From positions 3,100,001 to 3,164,000 of the forward strand of contig JAYKYS010000010.1 in NCBI GenBank assembly GCA_036924285.1: a stretch of 64,000 bases of DNA, written 5' to 3'. The notes under the pieces were generated by a model. The model was not told the origin of the DNA, ran no database searches, and saw only the letters and a list, made by a program, of their open reading frames with translations. This DNA comes from Asterella californica. Lineage: Eukaryota > Streptophyta > Marchantiopsida > Marchantiales > Aytoniaceae. A program made the position numbers and the translations under genes. This document shows positions 23,606 to 36,500 of the stretch, in pieces; position 1 is the stretch's first letter; each line of letters opens with the position of its first letter.

Positions 23606-23790
23606 TCACACCGGCCAGCACCTGTGACACTCGATCTCAGCCTAACAGAATTGTCTCAATAGACACGATGAACGCGGCAGAACGAACGCTAGTCCAACGG
23701 TCCAGCACCTGTGACACTCAATGAATGCCTAACACACAGTACGCAGAATCCTCACAATAGACTCGATGAATCAGGCAGAACTCACTCTAT
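23606..23790. repeat. Two-copy tandem repeat next to the MULE right TIR
   Basis: CCAGCACCTGTGACACTC followed by GCCTAACA and then CTCAATAGAC/CACAATAGAC, CGATGAA and GGCAGAAC occurs twice (about 23609 and 23702). The second copy has a short extra segment. It lies between the transposase start and the inner border of the terminal repeat, where the promoter would be. Confidence 0.8.
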
Positions 23791-23796
23791 CCCTCG

Positions 23797-24304
23797 GCTG
23801 GTCACAACGGCAGTACCCAAATGATCGACGAACTCAGTCCCTCGTACTAATCTCCTTCATCTGTAACCTTCATCCTTCTCGAGGTTCTCGAAGTTCATCG
23901 TCGTGCTAATACCTCGGCTGAGAAGATCACGCGAATGAATGTGGGTTGGGGCTGTAACGTGAATGAACTTCCTGTAGGAAATGTGAATGAACGTTCTTCG
24001 CGCGGAACGTTGTCAGATTTTGAAATACAGTGGTAGCCTGATTCTGAATTCTCATGGTAGTAGGCTCACGCGGTACGTAGTGTAACCTTCCTAGTTTCTA
24101 TCTTCACGGTTGTGGTCTCTGGCTCAGTCCTTGTCGGAAATGCAGTCACAGTCGTCGTCAACGACTATCGTAACCGGTCAAAAACGTGAGTCACAGTCGT
24201 CGTCAACGACTATCTAAACTGACTTTAACGGGACTAAACCTGCATTAACATCGCACGCTCTAGACTGCATTACTTTGCGAAACGGTGACACTACTGTACC
24301 CTTC
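23797..24304 (-). repeat. MULE terminal inverted repeat, right
   Basis: Reverse complement of the left repeat with scattered substitutions and small indels; ends in CTGTACCCTTC directly before the GGTTGGAGG target duplication at 24305-24313. Confidence 0.9.
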
Positions 24305-24313
24305 GGTTGGAGG

Positions 24314-26598
24314 TCTGACCAAGTATGACTCTGGCGCACCAGCTCTTCTAACTAATAAGATGTGTGCAAGAGTCGACCAAATAAATAACTGGAGTATGAG
24401 TATAAAAACATGTGTCTTTTTTCTTTTCTTTTTCACAGTGTTCTTTGAGTATGAAAAAATATTCTCTTCTGTTCCAAGAGATAAGAAATCTTCGTCTTAA
24501 CATTTCTTTCTCAATACTAACTAGTTTGTTTTGAAATGAATCCTAACTTGTTAAGCTGATGAATAGCTTGATTTGATTTTTTATTTGAGAGATTTAAAGT
24601 TGAGATGAAGACATAATAACCAGAAGCATTTTCAATATAACGGTTAAATTTCTTAATTCTTTGAAAGCAAACCTGGAGAAAAATGTCTTATGGGTACAAG
24701 TGCTCCGGATTCATAATGCGAGATTAAAACTATATATTTTCTTATCTTTAACATCACGAAAATCGTGATAGTAGTCGTTGCTTCTCATTCAATCGCCAGA
24801 CTAGTCTTCTGGCCACTGGCTAGATGTCATCTAGTGGCTAGCCAGGAATGGTTAGTGCCTGACCCCGATCTGGAATTTTTTTTTGCCGGCGTAAATAAAT
24901 AATACCGGCATCTGAACAAACTAGCGGTCATCCTACCCGATCGACGATTTTCAATCAGACTGTATACTAGTTGGCATTTTTTGACATTAGAAATATCATT
25001 GTAGAGTGCGACATGGTCATTGTAACAAAAATTATTATGGAGTAGAACAATTCAAAATTAAAAAAAAAATATTCTTTTTCCAAAACTATCATTCATCATC
25101 GCTTCTAAAGACTTTTTCTCAGCAGTTTGGTATCAGAACGATAGTATCATGATCTCATTTTGAAGCTTATCGTATGCTGGTCATTTCAATACCCTGGCAA
25201 ATACATTAAGTGCCCAACTAATATCTAATATCGTGACAATGTAACGTAAATCTTACGAGTCCCGCCAGAATCGAATTTACTTAATAATGATTAAGAATGA
25301 TAAGCAGTGGAGGCCCCACAGCTAATATACCAGTACTTGTGGTTTAACCACTCCCTCCCGTGGCTTCCGCTGTACTCGTAGGCTCGTCAGTGAACTGCGA
25401 GCCGTCTACGAACTATAGTCTAACGCCCAAACTGTGCCCAGCTTGTGTATCGCGTAGCTCCGTCGCGACGTGCATGTGTCTGTACGCTGACGACGGTCGA
25501 CGGAATCTCAGATTTGAATTTGTAACTCCTCTGGAGTCTGTACGTCGCTTGCTCGGTTCGCGGAATCGTGATCGCTTGCTGCTCATCGCTTGGTACAGTC
25601 CTTGGAGGTCGAGGCTCGGTTGCTAGAGGTCGTTGCAAGTTCTCTCGTTGATCGATGCTTGGGTGCGCTCGTTACGGGTTCCCTTGTTGCCCCCGATTAT
25701 TCTTCAGCGTTCTCCCCTAGCCGCAGCACCGCTTTAGAAGTGCCGCAGCAGCTTGTTAGTGGTACGAGCCGCAGTGTATGTGTTATACAATCACAAGGGT
25801 TCCCGATATTGTGTAAACGAATGACCTAGTTACGCCTTCTTGCAGTAACTGTGTGTGTAACTAGATCGTTGTTTGAAATCGGTAAAAGCTTTTGCGTTAT
25901 GTAACAGTACATGACGCTGAATCAACTATGCTAAGTGCAGAAGGTCGCTCTAAAACCGGCGCCGCAGGGGACCAGCCGGCTGACTCCGGGATAAGTCTGT
26001 ACCCGTCCGTCCACTGCCTGTTTGAAGCGGCAGCCAGTTTTTCCATCCTTCTGCCGTCCCGCAGAGCCCTGTCTTATCTGGGCGTTTGAAAACTTCCAGA
26101 TTGTAATTACTGCCGTGTTTCTAATGTCGCGCATGGTACAAAGTGAATAATAAATAATAAACTGAGATAAGTAATAATAGATCTGCCATTGCTTGTCTTT
26201 CTTGTTAGATTGCAGCCGGATTGAACCCGTGCCGTTCGTCGCTCGCATGGGTTCTCAGAACCGGCTACGGAAACTGCTACCACACACGCACGGCGCGATG
26301 TGAGTGGAAATGTATGAATTGTAGCGGAGGAGAAGAGCGTCACAGCAGGGAGGGATTGTTCACTGGATGGCTGCCGCTTCTTTGTGGTGGCGTGGAAGTG
26401 ACGGGGACGGGGACGGGGAGGAGATGGAGAAGGAGAATAAGGAGAAGAAGAAAGAATCGGAGGTTTAAGAGACATCTGTCCGGGTTTAGATGAAGGTGGA
26501 GAATCCGGAAAAGTAGAGGTCATTGAGTGTGGATTTGGAGGAGAAACTGCGGCGCTGCGGAAGTCATTGTGGAATTTGTTAACTAGCGGTAGGAGAAG
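24314..26598. other. Intergenic region upstream of the METTL13-like gene
   Basis: AT-rich to about 25.3 kb, then GC-richer. A cluster of palindromes lies at 24795-24846 (GCCAGA..TCTGGC; the exact CTAGATG-T-CATCTAG at 24820-24834). At about 25131 TTTGGTATCAGAAC resembles the initiator-Met primer-binding site of LTR retroelements (TGGTATCAGAGC), but no polyprotein follows. The last few hundred bases are GC-rich and must include the promoter and 5' untranslated region of the gene starting at 26599. No gene supported. Confidence 0.45.
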
Positions 26599-29500
26599 AT
26601 GGGCACGGGAGTCCCTCTGCCGAAGGATTTGAAAGAATTCTCGAGTGCTAAGTATTGGGATGCGTTTTTTAAGGCGAGGGGTGGAAAGCCGTTTGAGTGG
26701 TATGGTGAATGGAAGGACCTTGCCCAGGTCTTTATGGCGCAATGCGGGGCCAATTCGAGTGAGAAAATTCTGGTTCCAGGATGCGGTAATTCGACTCTGT
26801 CCGCTGACATGTACGATGCTGGGTTTACTGATATCACGAATATCGATTTTTCTCGTGTGGTCATCTCCGAGATGTTGCGTCAGCACGTCCGATCGCGCCC
26901 TCGGATGCGCTGGCTTGTTATGGACATGACGCATATGCAGGTGCCAGTCTCTACCATTTTCCTCGCCTTGTTTAGTTCAGCATTTCAAGCAGATGTCGCT
27001 TCTCCCGGTAGTTCACAAACAAAGAACCTGTGTCTTCTTCGCGTTTTCGTTCAACTTGGCTGCTCTTCAGTGCACGCTGTGCGTCAGGACGGCTACGTGG
27101 ATTTCATTAGTTTAGTTTGTATCAGGAGTAAGAGAGATGTCCAGTGAAGCGAAGCTCACGCACATTCAACCTCTGAGTGAAACCATTGAATTTTTGGCTG
27201 CCGCTAGAATTGGATTGAGTGTTTCTTGTATCTTCAAGTGAGCTCGAGGCTGTAGCTGGACTACTTCTCGGATACGCCCTTGTAGCTTCCAGAGACCTTC
27301 TTCCCTCCTGCGCTTTGATTTTTGTGGTTACGCGGACATTCTTGTCACTAGGGATAAGCTCAAACGATTCTTCGCCGCATTTTCAGCCACGATTGTTTGC
27401 TAGCGTGTTCTAAGTTGGAGAATGAGTCTAACCAGGGGACACAGAAAGTGTCGCACAGAGCCACATTCCCAGAGGTTGCTCCAGCTCGTGTGTAAGCGCA
27501 GCATAGACGACATGTACAGTATGCAATGCTGGCAGATTTATGCTTGTGATATTCTACTGCATAAGAGAAAACTCAGGTCTAAAAGTGCACAAGGATCAAA
27601 ACCTTCAAATTCGAACTGTATTACCAGAGGGCACAGTTTTTTGAACTGTAGCAAAGAGCACATTTCCCGAAAGCAACGAGAGAATGATTTAGTAATCTTA
27701 ACAACGGCGAAAGAGAAGAGAGTGCACCAATTGTCATAAAACTATCTGTATCAGGGCAATCAACAAGCATAGGTCCACGATCCGGGAAATATTCTATCAA
27801 TTTTCTGCCACAAGTTTATGGTATAGCGAGAAGAACAGCTCAATGTACGGCCTATGTAGCCGTGACCAGTCCAGGCTGAAAGGAAATACAGTTAGGAGGC
27901 TTCAGAATGCAATTCTGTCCCATGGTTTCTTGTAGTAACCAAACTTCGTGCTTGATTCTTCCTGTAGTGGTTTGGCTCGGCATATAGAACGGAATTATAC
28001 GTGGTTTGGTCTACTGAACATATCAAGATGATTCATCGGCTCCTCTGGATGTGGAACTCCCCTTTCGTGAACACCCTGCCTGTTATCCCAACTTTTGGCA
28101 TGCTCACCCCAACTTTTACCTGATTATCAGAATGATTGTGTCGGATAATATTGTTAAGGAGTCCTCGGATAGGTAGAGTACTTCTGTTCTTTCTGCGTTA
28201 AAACCATATTTAATTTTTGGCGTTTCTTTGGTCAAGGGCAGTTTGCAGATGCATCATTTGACCTGGTGGTTGACAAGGGAGGGCTTGATGCAATCCTTGG
28301 AGAGCCGGAAGATGAAGCAACAGCAGGCGTGGCGCTTCTTTCCGAGGTCTCTGATACATCTTAGTAAGGTTTAACCGTATTACGTGATCACGCTTTGTGT
28401 AGTGTGTAGCGAAGTATAAAACAAGCCGTTAATTTACATGCTTTTCCCGATTTTTTCACAGGTCAAGCGTGTTTTAAGACCTAATGGCAGGTTGGTCGTG
28501 ATTACTCTGGCTCAACAACATGTGATAGGTAAGAATACCGTCATGAACTATCAGATGTTTCCGTTAGTCCTTAGTTTCCTCAAGTGCTCTTGCAGAAGGG
28601 GTCCTCAGACGCGGGTGAAGCCAAGTTTATCTTCGGGTATAATTTGTAGCTTTAACCATCTTGTTTTTCTCTGCAGAGTTACTGCTACAGACATTCAGGG
28701 AAGGTTGGCACCTCAGTGTTCACGTTTTTCAGGTGTCCGGTTCTTCATCGTCAAGCCTGCAACCGTTTATAGTCATTGCTAGAAAAGAGACCCGGGCAAA
28801 ATTGCCTCTTGTATCGTTGGACTTAAGTTGGCAAGGAGCATCGAACAAGTTTCAAGTGAGTAGTCAATGGCAACGTGTTTCCGTTCTGACACGGTCTAGA
28901 AGTCTGTTGGAAGCAATACAGGTCTATGGAGACCTTTGTAAACATGTATCTTGGCTACAAGTTTGCTTTGTTTGTAACAGAGGAACTTGATGGTTTAAGT
29001 CGTAGTTCTGTGACCGGGTTGAGCTCTCACTGATAAGGAGAATTTTCAGGGGGTACTGTGGTGATGTTCACTTGAAATTTATGCTATCCGATGTGTAACT
29101 CTTACAGGTGGATGATGTTGTCCAAGCCGTGGATAAGGAAAATATGCTGCGAAGTCAAGGACTTTGTGAAGCTAAAGCACCTAGAAGTCCTGAAGTTAAT
29201 CCTAGAGACTCGTATGAAAGTTTACATCCCGGTCGCCGAATGATAATGAACTTGGGGAGTCATCGTTCAAACTTTACGTATACAGCTGTAATCATGGATG
29301 CAAAGGAGGATATTCAGCCTGAGTATCGGTGTGCTGTTTTCTTGGTGCCTAAGGTGATTACTGTCCAAATGTCTCTTCCCGTTTGATGTTTCTCTTGGAT
29401 ATCGACTATGGTCGAGACCTTACAGTAACCTAGTGAAGTTTATACCAATGATAACAGTAGATGCTGTCTGTGAGAACTGGAATGTGGAAATGCCGGTGGG

Positions 29501-32500
29501 ACTTGTTAGTCAATGCATGAAATATAGGTCAGTTGAACAAGCAAGATAAGCATTTTTTCTTACTCTGGGGATGAAAGGGTTCAGGGTTGCAACATCGGGC
29601 TGCTGAGACTAGTTATTGACTCCAACTGAACTTTATCTTTTACTCTAAGTCTACACTAGCTAAAACTAGAGAGAAGATAACGTACTTTTAAGAAGATGCG
29701 TACTTTCTTAAAGCAAACATAAACGGTGGATGTGTGAACTCTTATGGTTAATGTTTGCGTTCCCGCTACGTCATGGATCAGGGCAGGGCACACGAGTGGC
29801 TGTTCTCGTCCGTGGAAGGGCAGTGGCAGGTAGCGGAGAGTACGAAAGCAGGTCGGCTCATACTGGTAGAACTACACTACCGTTAATCATTTGAAAATCG
29901 CTTGTTCGTGAATTCATCTCTTCAGGTAATGTTAATTTTCTCGGTCTAATCATCATGTCCAAAAATTGCAGGTTTCCTTGGATCCAAACCAGTATGTCGA
30001 CAACATTCTCGACGTGAAGGTAAGAATTCAGTTTTATGTTCCGTTGATTCTAGTTCCTTGGGTTTTCAATTTGGGCCCTGCATGGTTAGAGGGACGGTGA
30101 GGAACTAAATGCAGCCTTTTGTGCCCTTGCTCGGAATGAAAGGAATTTATCTCATATTTTGCTTGCAACTATTTGTCGGAAGTAAATTATGGTTTTGATT
30201 TTGGAAATTTCAGGATGATTTATCGCCGCTGGTCAAGTGCTTACTCCCTTTGGACTGTAGAGAAAGTACCAATGTACCGTAAGTTAACACCTTGCCTCTT
30301 GCAAATCTTGTACCTTGCATGTCTTCTTTTGATACGTCTTTTGATTCAACGGGTTATTTGCGGGCTACTCCAGTGCGAGAGCGTGGTCCTTGATGAAAAT
30401 CTGCCGTTCTCGGTGTAGGAATATACGTCGTCTTGTGATACACTTGCAGCTATGGGACGCTCAAACTGTGTGCTGCTATTCAAGTATTGTGAATAATACT
30501 TCCCGAAATTTGCTATTGGGGAGGCTTCATAGGGCAGGAGGCAGGACTGGTCGGGATTTGAAGAATTTGTAATAGAGGAAAACTAAGGTTGCATTTGCTC
30601 TGGTGTGCAGATACATGACACAAGGTGACGGGATTTCGAGTCGGAATATTCGGGACGAAGTAAGTGAATCGGGGTTATGTCCTAGTTTAATAGAAAGGGG
30701 CCTCAAGCCAAGGTCACATCAGGTCACAAAGGCTCTGCCCGTAGGGCGTTGGATTTTCATGCTTCATGATCAAAAGGTTGACAGATTTAGACATGTCCTT
30801 TCCAGTTTTTTACTTGCGATGTATCTTTCTAGCTTTTAAAGTCACGGATTGGCTTAACTGTACGTGGTTAATTCTGGGATCTCACCGTGACACCATAGCA
30901 GTACGCATCAGCAAGTAAGTTCAGTAGTACTGGATGATTTGGACTCTTCAGAAACAGCACTACTAGATTCGCCCTCGTACTTGTTTGACTGGCTGGTTAA
31001 CTTGTGAATGTGTCAGAAGTCAAGACTCTAAACTTCGTATTTGCGACAGGTTTTGTCACCTCTCACCGGAGCCATGCTTGTTGAAGACGTGGTTCTGTCA
31101 GAAGAGAAGACGAGCAGCAGTAAATCGTCTGAAGAGTGCTTTCGTCGTCTGATCTTTAGAAGAAATCCGAATCTGATCCAGTCTGAAGCACTTTTGATCA
31201 GAGTGAAAAGTGCACCTAAGATTGAAGACAAAGGGAAGAACGTGGGTGGGACAGGTCGTAAGCATGCTAATAAGAAGAAGAGTAAAGGTGCAAAAGAGGG
31301 AATTCCTACTCATAAGCTAGGTAAGATTTGGACGTCCAGATATAGCGGTCAATTTATGCAGGTCTATGTGTAATGCCTGTACTCCACGATTAACCGCAAG
31401 CTGCTGCTTGCAGCTCATGCAGATTGCTTGCTTTTCTGTTTGTGCAATCTAACTGCATGTTCTAATTACGTTTTCCGACTTGTTTGTCTAAATGGATTGA
31501 GTGAAGCTATTATGCCAAAATTTACTGGACTTTGTGGCAGTTGAGGAGCTGAGAGTCGATCATAGCTATTTGGCTAGTCCATATCATGGAGGGATGATTG
31601 CAGCACTTATATTAGTCGCTAACAATTTGGAGGATTGGCTAGCTTCAGAGGAGCAGGTACGTGGTATATTTGTTGCTTACTTCCGTTGTCAAGGTCGTCT
31701 CTGGGTATTAACTTAACGCGTTACCTTAAGGTGTACGGGTAGTTCTTTCATCGCGCTCCTGTCCACAGAGACGGAAATACACTTTATTTGTCAATGCCTT
31801 TATGTGAAACAAATGTAGCAACATCGGCATTGTAGCTTGTTTTTAATTTGCAATATAATATTTGGCTGTGGTTTGGTTTCAACTGGTGTCTACAACTTAT
31901 CACTGGGATTTCTCTTTGCCGTACCATTGAGTGCTCTGTGTTCCTGATTCTTTGGGCCTTTTAAATGCTCTTGCTATCAGATAAGATGCGTCATCGTAGG
32001 GCTTGGAGCTGGGCTTCTGCCCATGTTCGTGCACAACCATCTACCATTTGATGGCATCAAGGTAACTGTTAGACGATCAATATGCAGGTACATGGTTGAC
32101 CCAGTCTTTAAACTGGAACTGGTATCTGATACAGATTCGTATTCTCACAGATCGTGGAGTTGGATCCAGTTGTTGGTGATGTTGCAAAGAAACACTTTGG
32201 CTTCATCGAAAACGAACGGATGAAGGTTCGTTATCTGACTCATAAATCTCTCAAAATGTTATACCTCGATCTCTGGACAACCTCATGAATGTCCTCTTAT
32301 TGTAAAATCACGTTTCAGTTAGGATTCACGCCGTTTATTACGAATTTGATACTCTATCATGAAACATTGCAATCTGAGGGCCGTGTCTGGTCTTCTCCTG
32401 GATACCTTGCTAAGATGAAATGTTATCTAACGTGTTCCAGCTCGTGATCGGAGATGGTATAGACTATGTGCAAGACATAGCCAATGCAGCAGCGTCTTCG

Positions 32501-33580
32501 AGCTCCGAAGATGGTGTTGAGGATGCTCAAAGGTCCCTATCTGAAGGCATCAGTAATGAAACATCCAGAGACCACGACTCTGGTACGCAGACGAACAATG
32601 AAGAGTGTACAGCTTCTGTTTCTGATCTGAATCTCAACAAGCTGGACTTGAATGACGTTGACAAGCCTAGACAGAATTCTCCAGACACCAGCACAAATTC
32701 CAGACTTCATATACTCATAGTTGATGCAGATTCTGAAGATCCAAGGTGAGTCCCGGACTGATTCCGTTTGAGCGCGTTGGCATTTCTGTTTGTTGTGTGG
32801 TCTGTGGATATACGTTTATGTTGCATATGAAACTCCAGTGCTTGGTCTGGATTTTAATTGTGTTGAACTATCCACATTGCTAACAACTGGAGGACTTCCT
32901 CGCATTGCTTGTAGTGATATGTCGATGCCTCCACTGAACTAACAAGTGGTAACGTCTAATCTTCAGTTCGGGCTTGAGTTGCCCGCCTCAAGAGTTTATA
33001 GAAGATAAATTCTTAGTTGCGGCTCGAGGTGCCCTTATCGAAGGTGGTGTGTTGATTATAAACGTGGTGTCAAGGGCAACTGCGCATCACGTCACATATG
33101 TGGCCCAATTGAAAAAGGTGTGGTTCTTAGAGCAGGCCACTTTATCTGCTTTTGTCTTCCCACTTCCGGTGTCCTTCATCCGCTTAGAAGTACGTGAGGC
33201 AGTCAGGTCACACGGACAGAAAGAACACCTGCTCTTTGTGTTTTGTTTTATAAATTGACCGAGCTTGATAACGGCTTTACCTCCGGGGAGTGATAGAGTA
33301 GTTTAATCTGAACTGGAAAGGTCTTAAGTGCAATTTGTACGTGGAGTACTGAATCTGTTGGGTTTGTGCTGTGTAGTATTTTGTGGAGGTTTATGATATC
33401 GAGGTGAACGAAGATGTGAACCGAGTGCTCATCGCTTTACCCCAGCCAAGGAACAGGGGTAAATTCTCTGATATTGCGGACGATTTGTCCAAGCTAGAGA
33501 AGATAGTGACCCAATTTGCTCCGTGGCAAAATGGTCCAGATCTGAAGGAGATTGTCAAGAGCTTGAAACGATTGAAATAA
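26599..33580 (+). CDS. METTL13: METTL13-type eEF1A lysine and N-terminal methyltransferase
   Basis: METTL13 proteins are double methyltransferases that modify translation factor eEF1A, one domain acting on a lysine and the other on the N-terminus. The exon chain read from splice signals is 26599-26940, 28242-28346, 28462-28528, 28677-28855, 29108-29353, 29782-29865, 29972-30019, 30214-30278, 30611-30659, 31050-31320, 31541-31656, 31981-32061, 32151-32225, 32441-32745, 32967-33117 and 33377-33580: 2388 bases, 795 aa, in frame throughout. The N-terminal class I domain has ILVPGCGNSTLS (SAM motif I, residues 57-68), NIDFS (81-85) and VVDKGGLDAIL. The C-terminal spermidine-synthase-like domain has CVIVGLGAGLLPMF (527-540) and IVELDP. 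A Ser/Lys-rich linker (EKTSSSKSSEE; HANKKKSKGAKEG) lies near residue 420-480. The start fits the family pattern LPK..KEFSS..YWD.FF. Intron 1 is the longest (1.3 kb) and holds nothing I recognise. Confidence 0.95.
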
Positions 33581-36500
33581 TAAGCTCAAGCAGTCAATCA
33601 AAAAGTTGTCAAGCGCTTGGATCTTTAAATATAGCAGGTTGGTGCACTACAGAATGGGATGTTATGTTCTAAGATCATCTTCCAGGTCTTTTCGTTGCCA
33701 GCTTGTGACTGAATTCTCCAGTGAATGACTGACACAGTTTCGTTTGATCGTCCTGAATGCGAGAGCAGTCCATGTTTCCTTTGGGCTTTTACTGGTTACT
33801 TTTTCAACTCACCCGTTATTACCCTTGTTTGAAGTCCTGCCGACCTTCACAGCAAGGAGATACTCCAGCGCAAGTCAATCATCAGAGAACATTTACGCGC
33901 ACAACTCACGTAGCGGTATGTAGCTGTGTGAGTTATCAAGTATTATCCTCCACAGCACAGTTAACTACTTAGTACCGTACGGAACGTGTACGACTGAAAT
34001 CATGTCATGAATTGCCTATATTATTAAAAGAGGAAAGAATTACTTATAAACCCCGGTGTCCCTGTGAGTGACCCTGTGAGTACTCCTGATAACGTAAGGA
34101 CCTTTCAGACACCAAAAATTTAACTGTTAATAGCAGGATGCTTTTCATAGATAGATCTTTCATCTGAGAATGAAATCTTTGAAAAATGACTCAAATCAAA
34201 GCTCTTGACCAGCTCATTTTGTAATTCACCTCCAAAAGCAAGCTGATTACAGTTGAGTGAGAAATGTAAACATGAAGTTACGGGTTTATTGAACCTCTAC
34301 AACGGGACTAAGTGTGAGGGAAAAAAGAAGTCCCTTCTGGCTTTTATACCCACACAGGGGGTTTAACTCAGTTTCCTTGAGCTGCGTCACACTGGTCGCA
34401 TGTGACTGCAAATTTAGCCCCGAGTAGAGTTCGGCATAATGGGGTGTTGTATCAAATTGGAACTGCGAACGCTAAAGGATTTGAAAACTGGTCCGACCAC
34501 ATAATGGATAGGGAATGCACAGTTGATATCAATGCGATTAATATCATACATATCATACATTCACTACGAGTATTAGAAAAGAAAGATCTTTTAAAGCTTC
34601 TCTCTTTCTCTTGGTCCAGAGTAGAACCTTCTAATTTAAATTCCCTGTTCAGAAGTCGCCGACTCATACACGCGGCTAAAGAGGGACGGGACAAAGAGAA
34701 GGATTCCAAGACTGTCTACCTGTTTGAACGATCCGGATTGAGGTAAATCCCTACAACAAACCATCTGACAGGAAGTTTGTCTGGGACTAAGAGCTGTCTC
34801 TAACAGTACGGCGCACTACTGTTAGATCTAACTTGCACTTCGGTCATCTACTCCTCACTATGCAAATATCACCAAACCCTTCCCTTTGGAAGTATTTGGG
34901 CAAGATTTTTTCATCCGTCCTCTCTCACAGGTTTTATTGCTCGCTGTGTATACAACTTATGCAGTTAATCTATTTGGAACCATGCATATTCACTCTCTCC
35001 ATTAATTTATTACCTAACCGTTCCATTGAGAAGGGTTAGGTAATAAATTAATATCACAATAAATTAATGTTTGATTAAGAGCAAAAACTCGGTGTTACTG
35101 TTTCAGAAGCGAATGCTGTGACGTTGTGCTTATGGGTTCATTCTGGATCTAGATGCAACTGGTGGCTTTTGGGACACTTAATTTATAAAATTATTTTATT
35201 ATATATTATAGATTTTTTATAATATATATATATATATCTGTAGAACCTAAACAAAAATATCAGAAGACAAGATGAAGAAAAAGTTTGAAGATAATCCTAA
35301 AATTATCTTTGAGTCCATTTCTCGCAAGAACTAATCCACTTTCTATATTTTCTCTCTCGTACCCTGCTTATCCTTGACGACAACGCACACCAAGGACTAT
35401 GAACCACAACCACAAAGGTCAGGAGATGACACTGTCAATGTGCTGTCACTATTAAAACAACTGAAATCTAGAATCTCTCTTCCTACACTACCAAGTGGTG
35501 CTTCAAAATAGCTTACCATGAAAGAGAAAAACTAATCTGGGACCTTTGACACATGTGATCACGTGATTGGAGTTTAACCTCTCGTATGCTGAGTTCCTGG
35601 AGCTTGATCTCTACATCTTATTTAGATCGAGATCTGTCATACTATTGGCTAGACATGGATTAGATGAGGTTATCTTTAACCAGGTCACATGATATCCCTC
35701 GAATTATTATTCGAATTATACTCATCTCAATAACAACTAGCTGATAATCACATGCTTTGGACCTTACAGCCTTGGAGGATGAATTTCTGAAACTTGTAGT
35801 CGTGGACTCACTCCTTCTCTAAATAACCAAAGATGAGTGAGATTTGCACCTCTATCTCTAGATAGAATAGTTTGGTCTCAAATTCATGTAATGTTTTCCT
35901 CTTTCTTTAAATAACCAAAGCTAAGTGGACTTACACCTCAGTCCCTGAATATAATAGATTGACTTTCTATTCTTGAAATGCGGTCAGCTGCATTGAAGAT
36001 TTTGTCCTCGATCTATTTCCCGGTGCTAACATGGTCACTGTTTAAGACAACCTCTCTTAATTTCATAGCTTCTTGTTGTTGCAGTAAACTTTCAGATGTT
36101 GACTTCTTTCACAACTTTCGGATGCTTACTTTCCAAACGTTCTAACTGCTCTAAAGTCTTCAGAAAGAAAATCCATCTTACTTGAAATCAATATTTTCTA
36201 AGTATTTCTTAGAAAATTTAATTTCTCATCTCCTTTATTCTCCACTATCTCTATTATCATAAAATCAGAAATAAATAAAAGATGGTAAAATTGAAAAATA
36301 AAAAATATATGAGCACCACCTGGATTCTCCAAAATTTACTCTGTGAAGCTCAACTTGATGATATAGGACTAAAACAAACTGAAGTACATACAATATCAAG
36401 ATGTAAGACTAGTTATCAGAAGATTACTACATTATTCATCATAATTACAATGAGTTCTGGACTGATGTGGAATACTAATTAGTGTAAACGGACATACTTC

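Larger units (their letters stand above)
17724..24304. mobile_element. Complete Mutator-like element (TIR-MULE) with two convergent genes
   Basis: The element is about 6.58 kb. The outer ends read AAGGGTACAGTAGTGTCACC and, inverted, the same sequence. They are flanked by GGTTGGAGG at 17715-17723 and 24305-24313: a 9-bp (or 8-bp, depending on one end base) target duplication, as in Mutator elements. Long terminal inverted repeats of about 500-550 bp frame two genes: an RPA-like ORF reading inward from the left (18367-19338) and a SWIM-type transposase reading inward from the right (23505-21002). Maize MuDR has the same layout, with mudrA and mudrB convergent from promoters in the repeats. The middle (about 19.4-21.0 kb) holds a captured kinase fragment and short tandem duplications. 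The transposase is broken, so the copy is non-autonomous. Confidence 0.92.

Noticed and set aside
25120..25150. LTR retroelement primer-binding site TTTGGTATCAGAAC
   Set aside because: Close to the initiator-Met pattern but no polyprotein or paired LTR could be found, so not called as an element.
26107..26934. 275-codon minus-strand open frame over the start of the METTL13-like gene
   Set aside because: Its 5' half is the antisense of METTL13 exon 1, it shows no domain, and its Pro/Ser/Arg-rich middle is typical of an antisense shadow.
34402..34746. 114-codon plus frame
   Set aside because: No recognisable motif; an antisense frame of similar length covers it.
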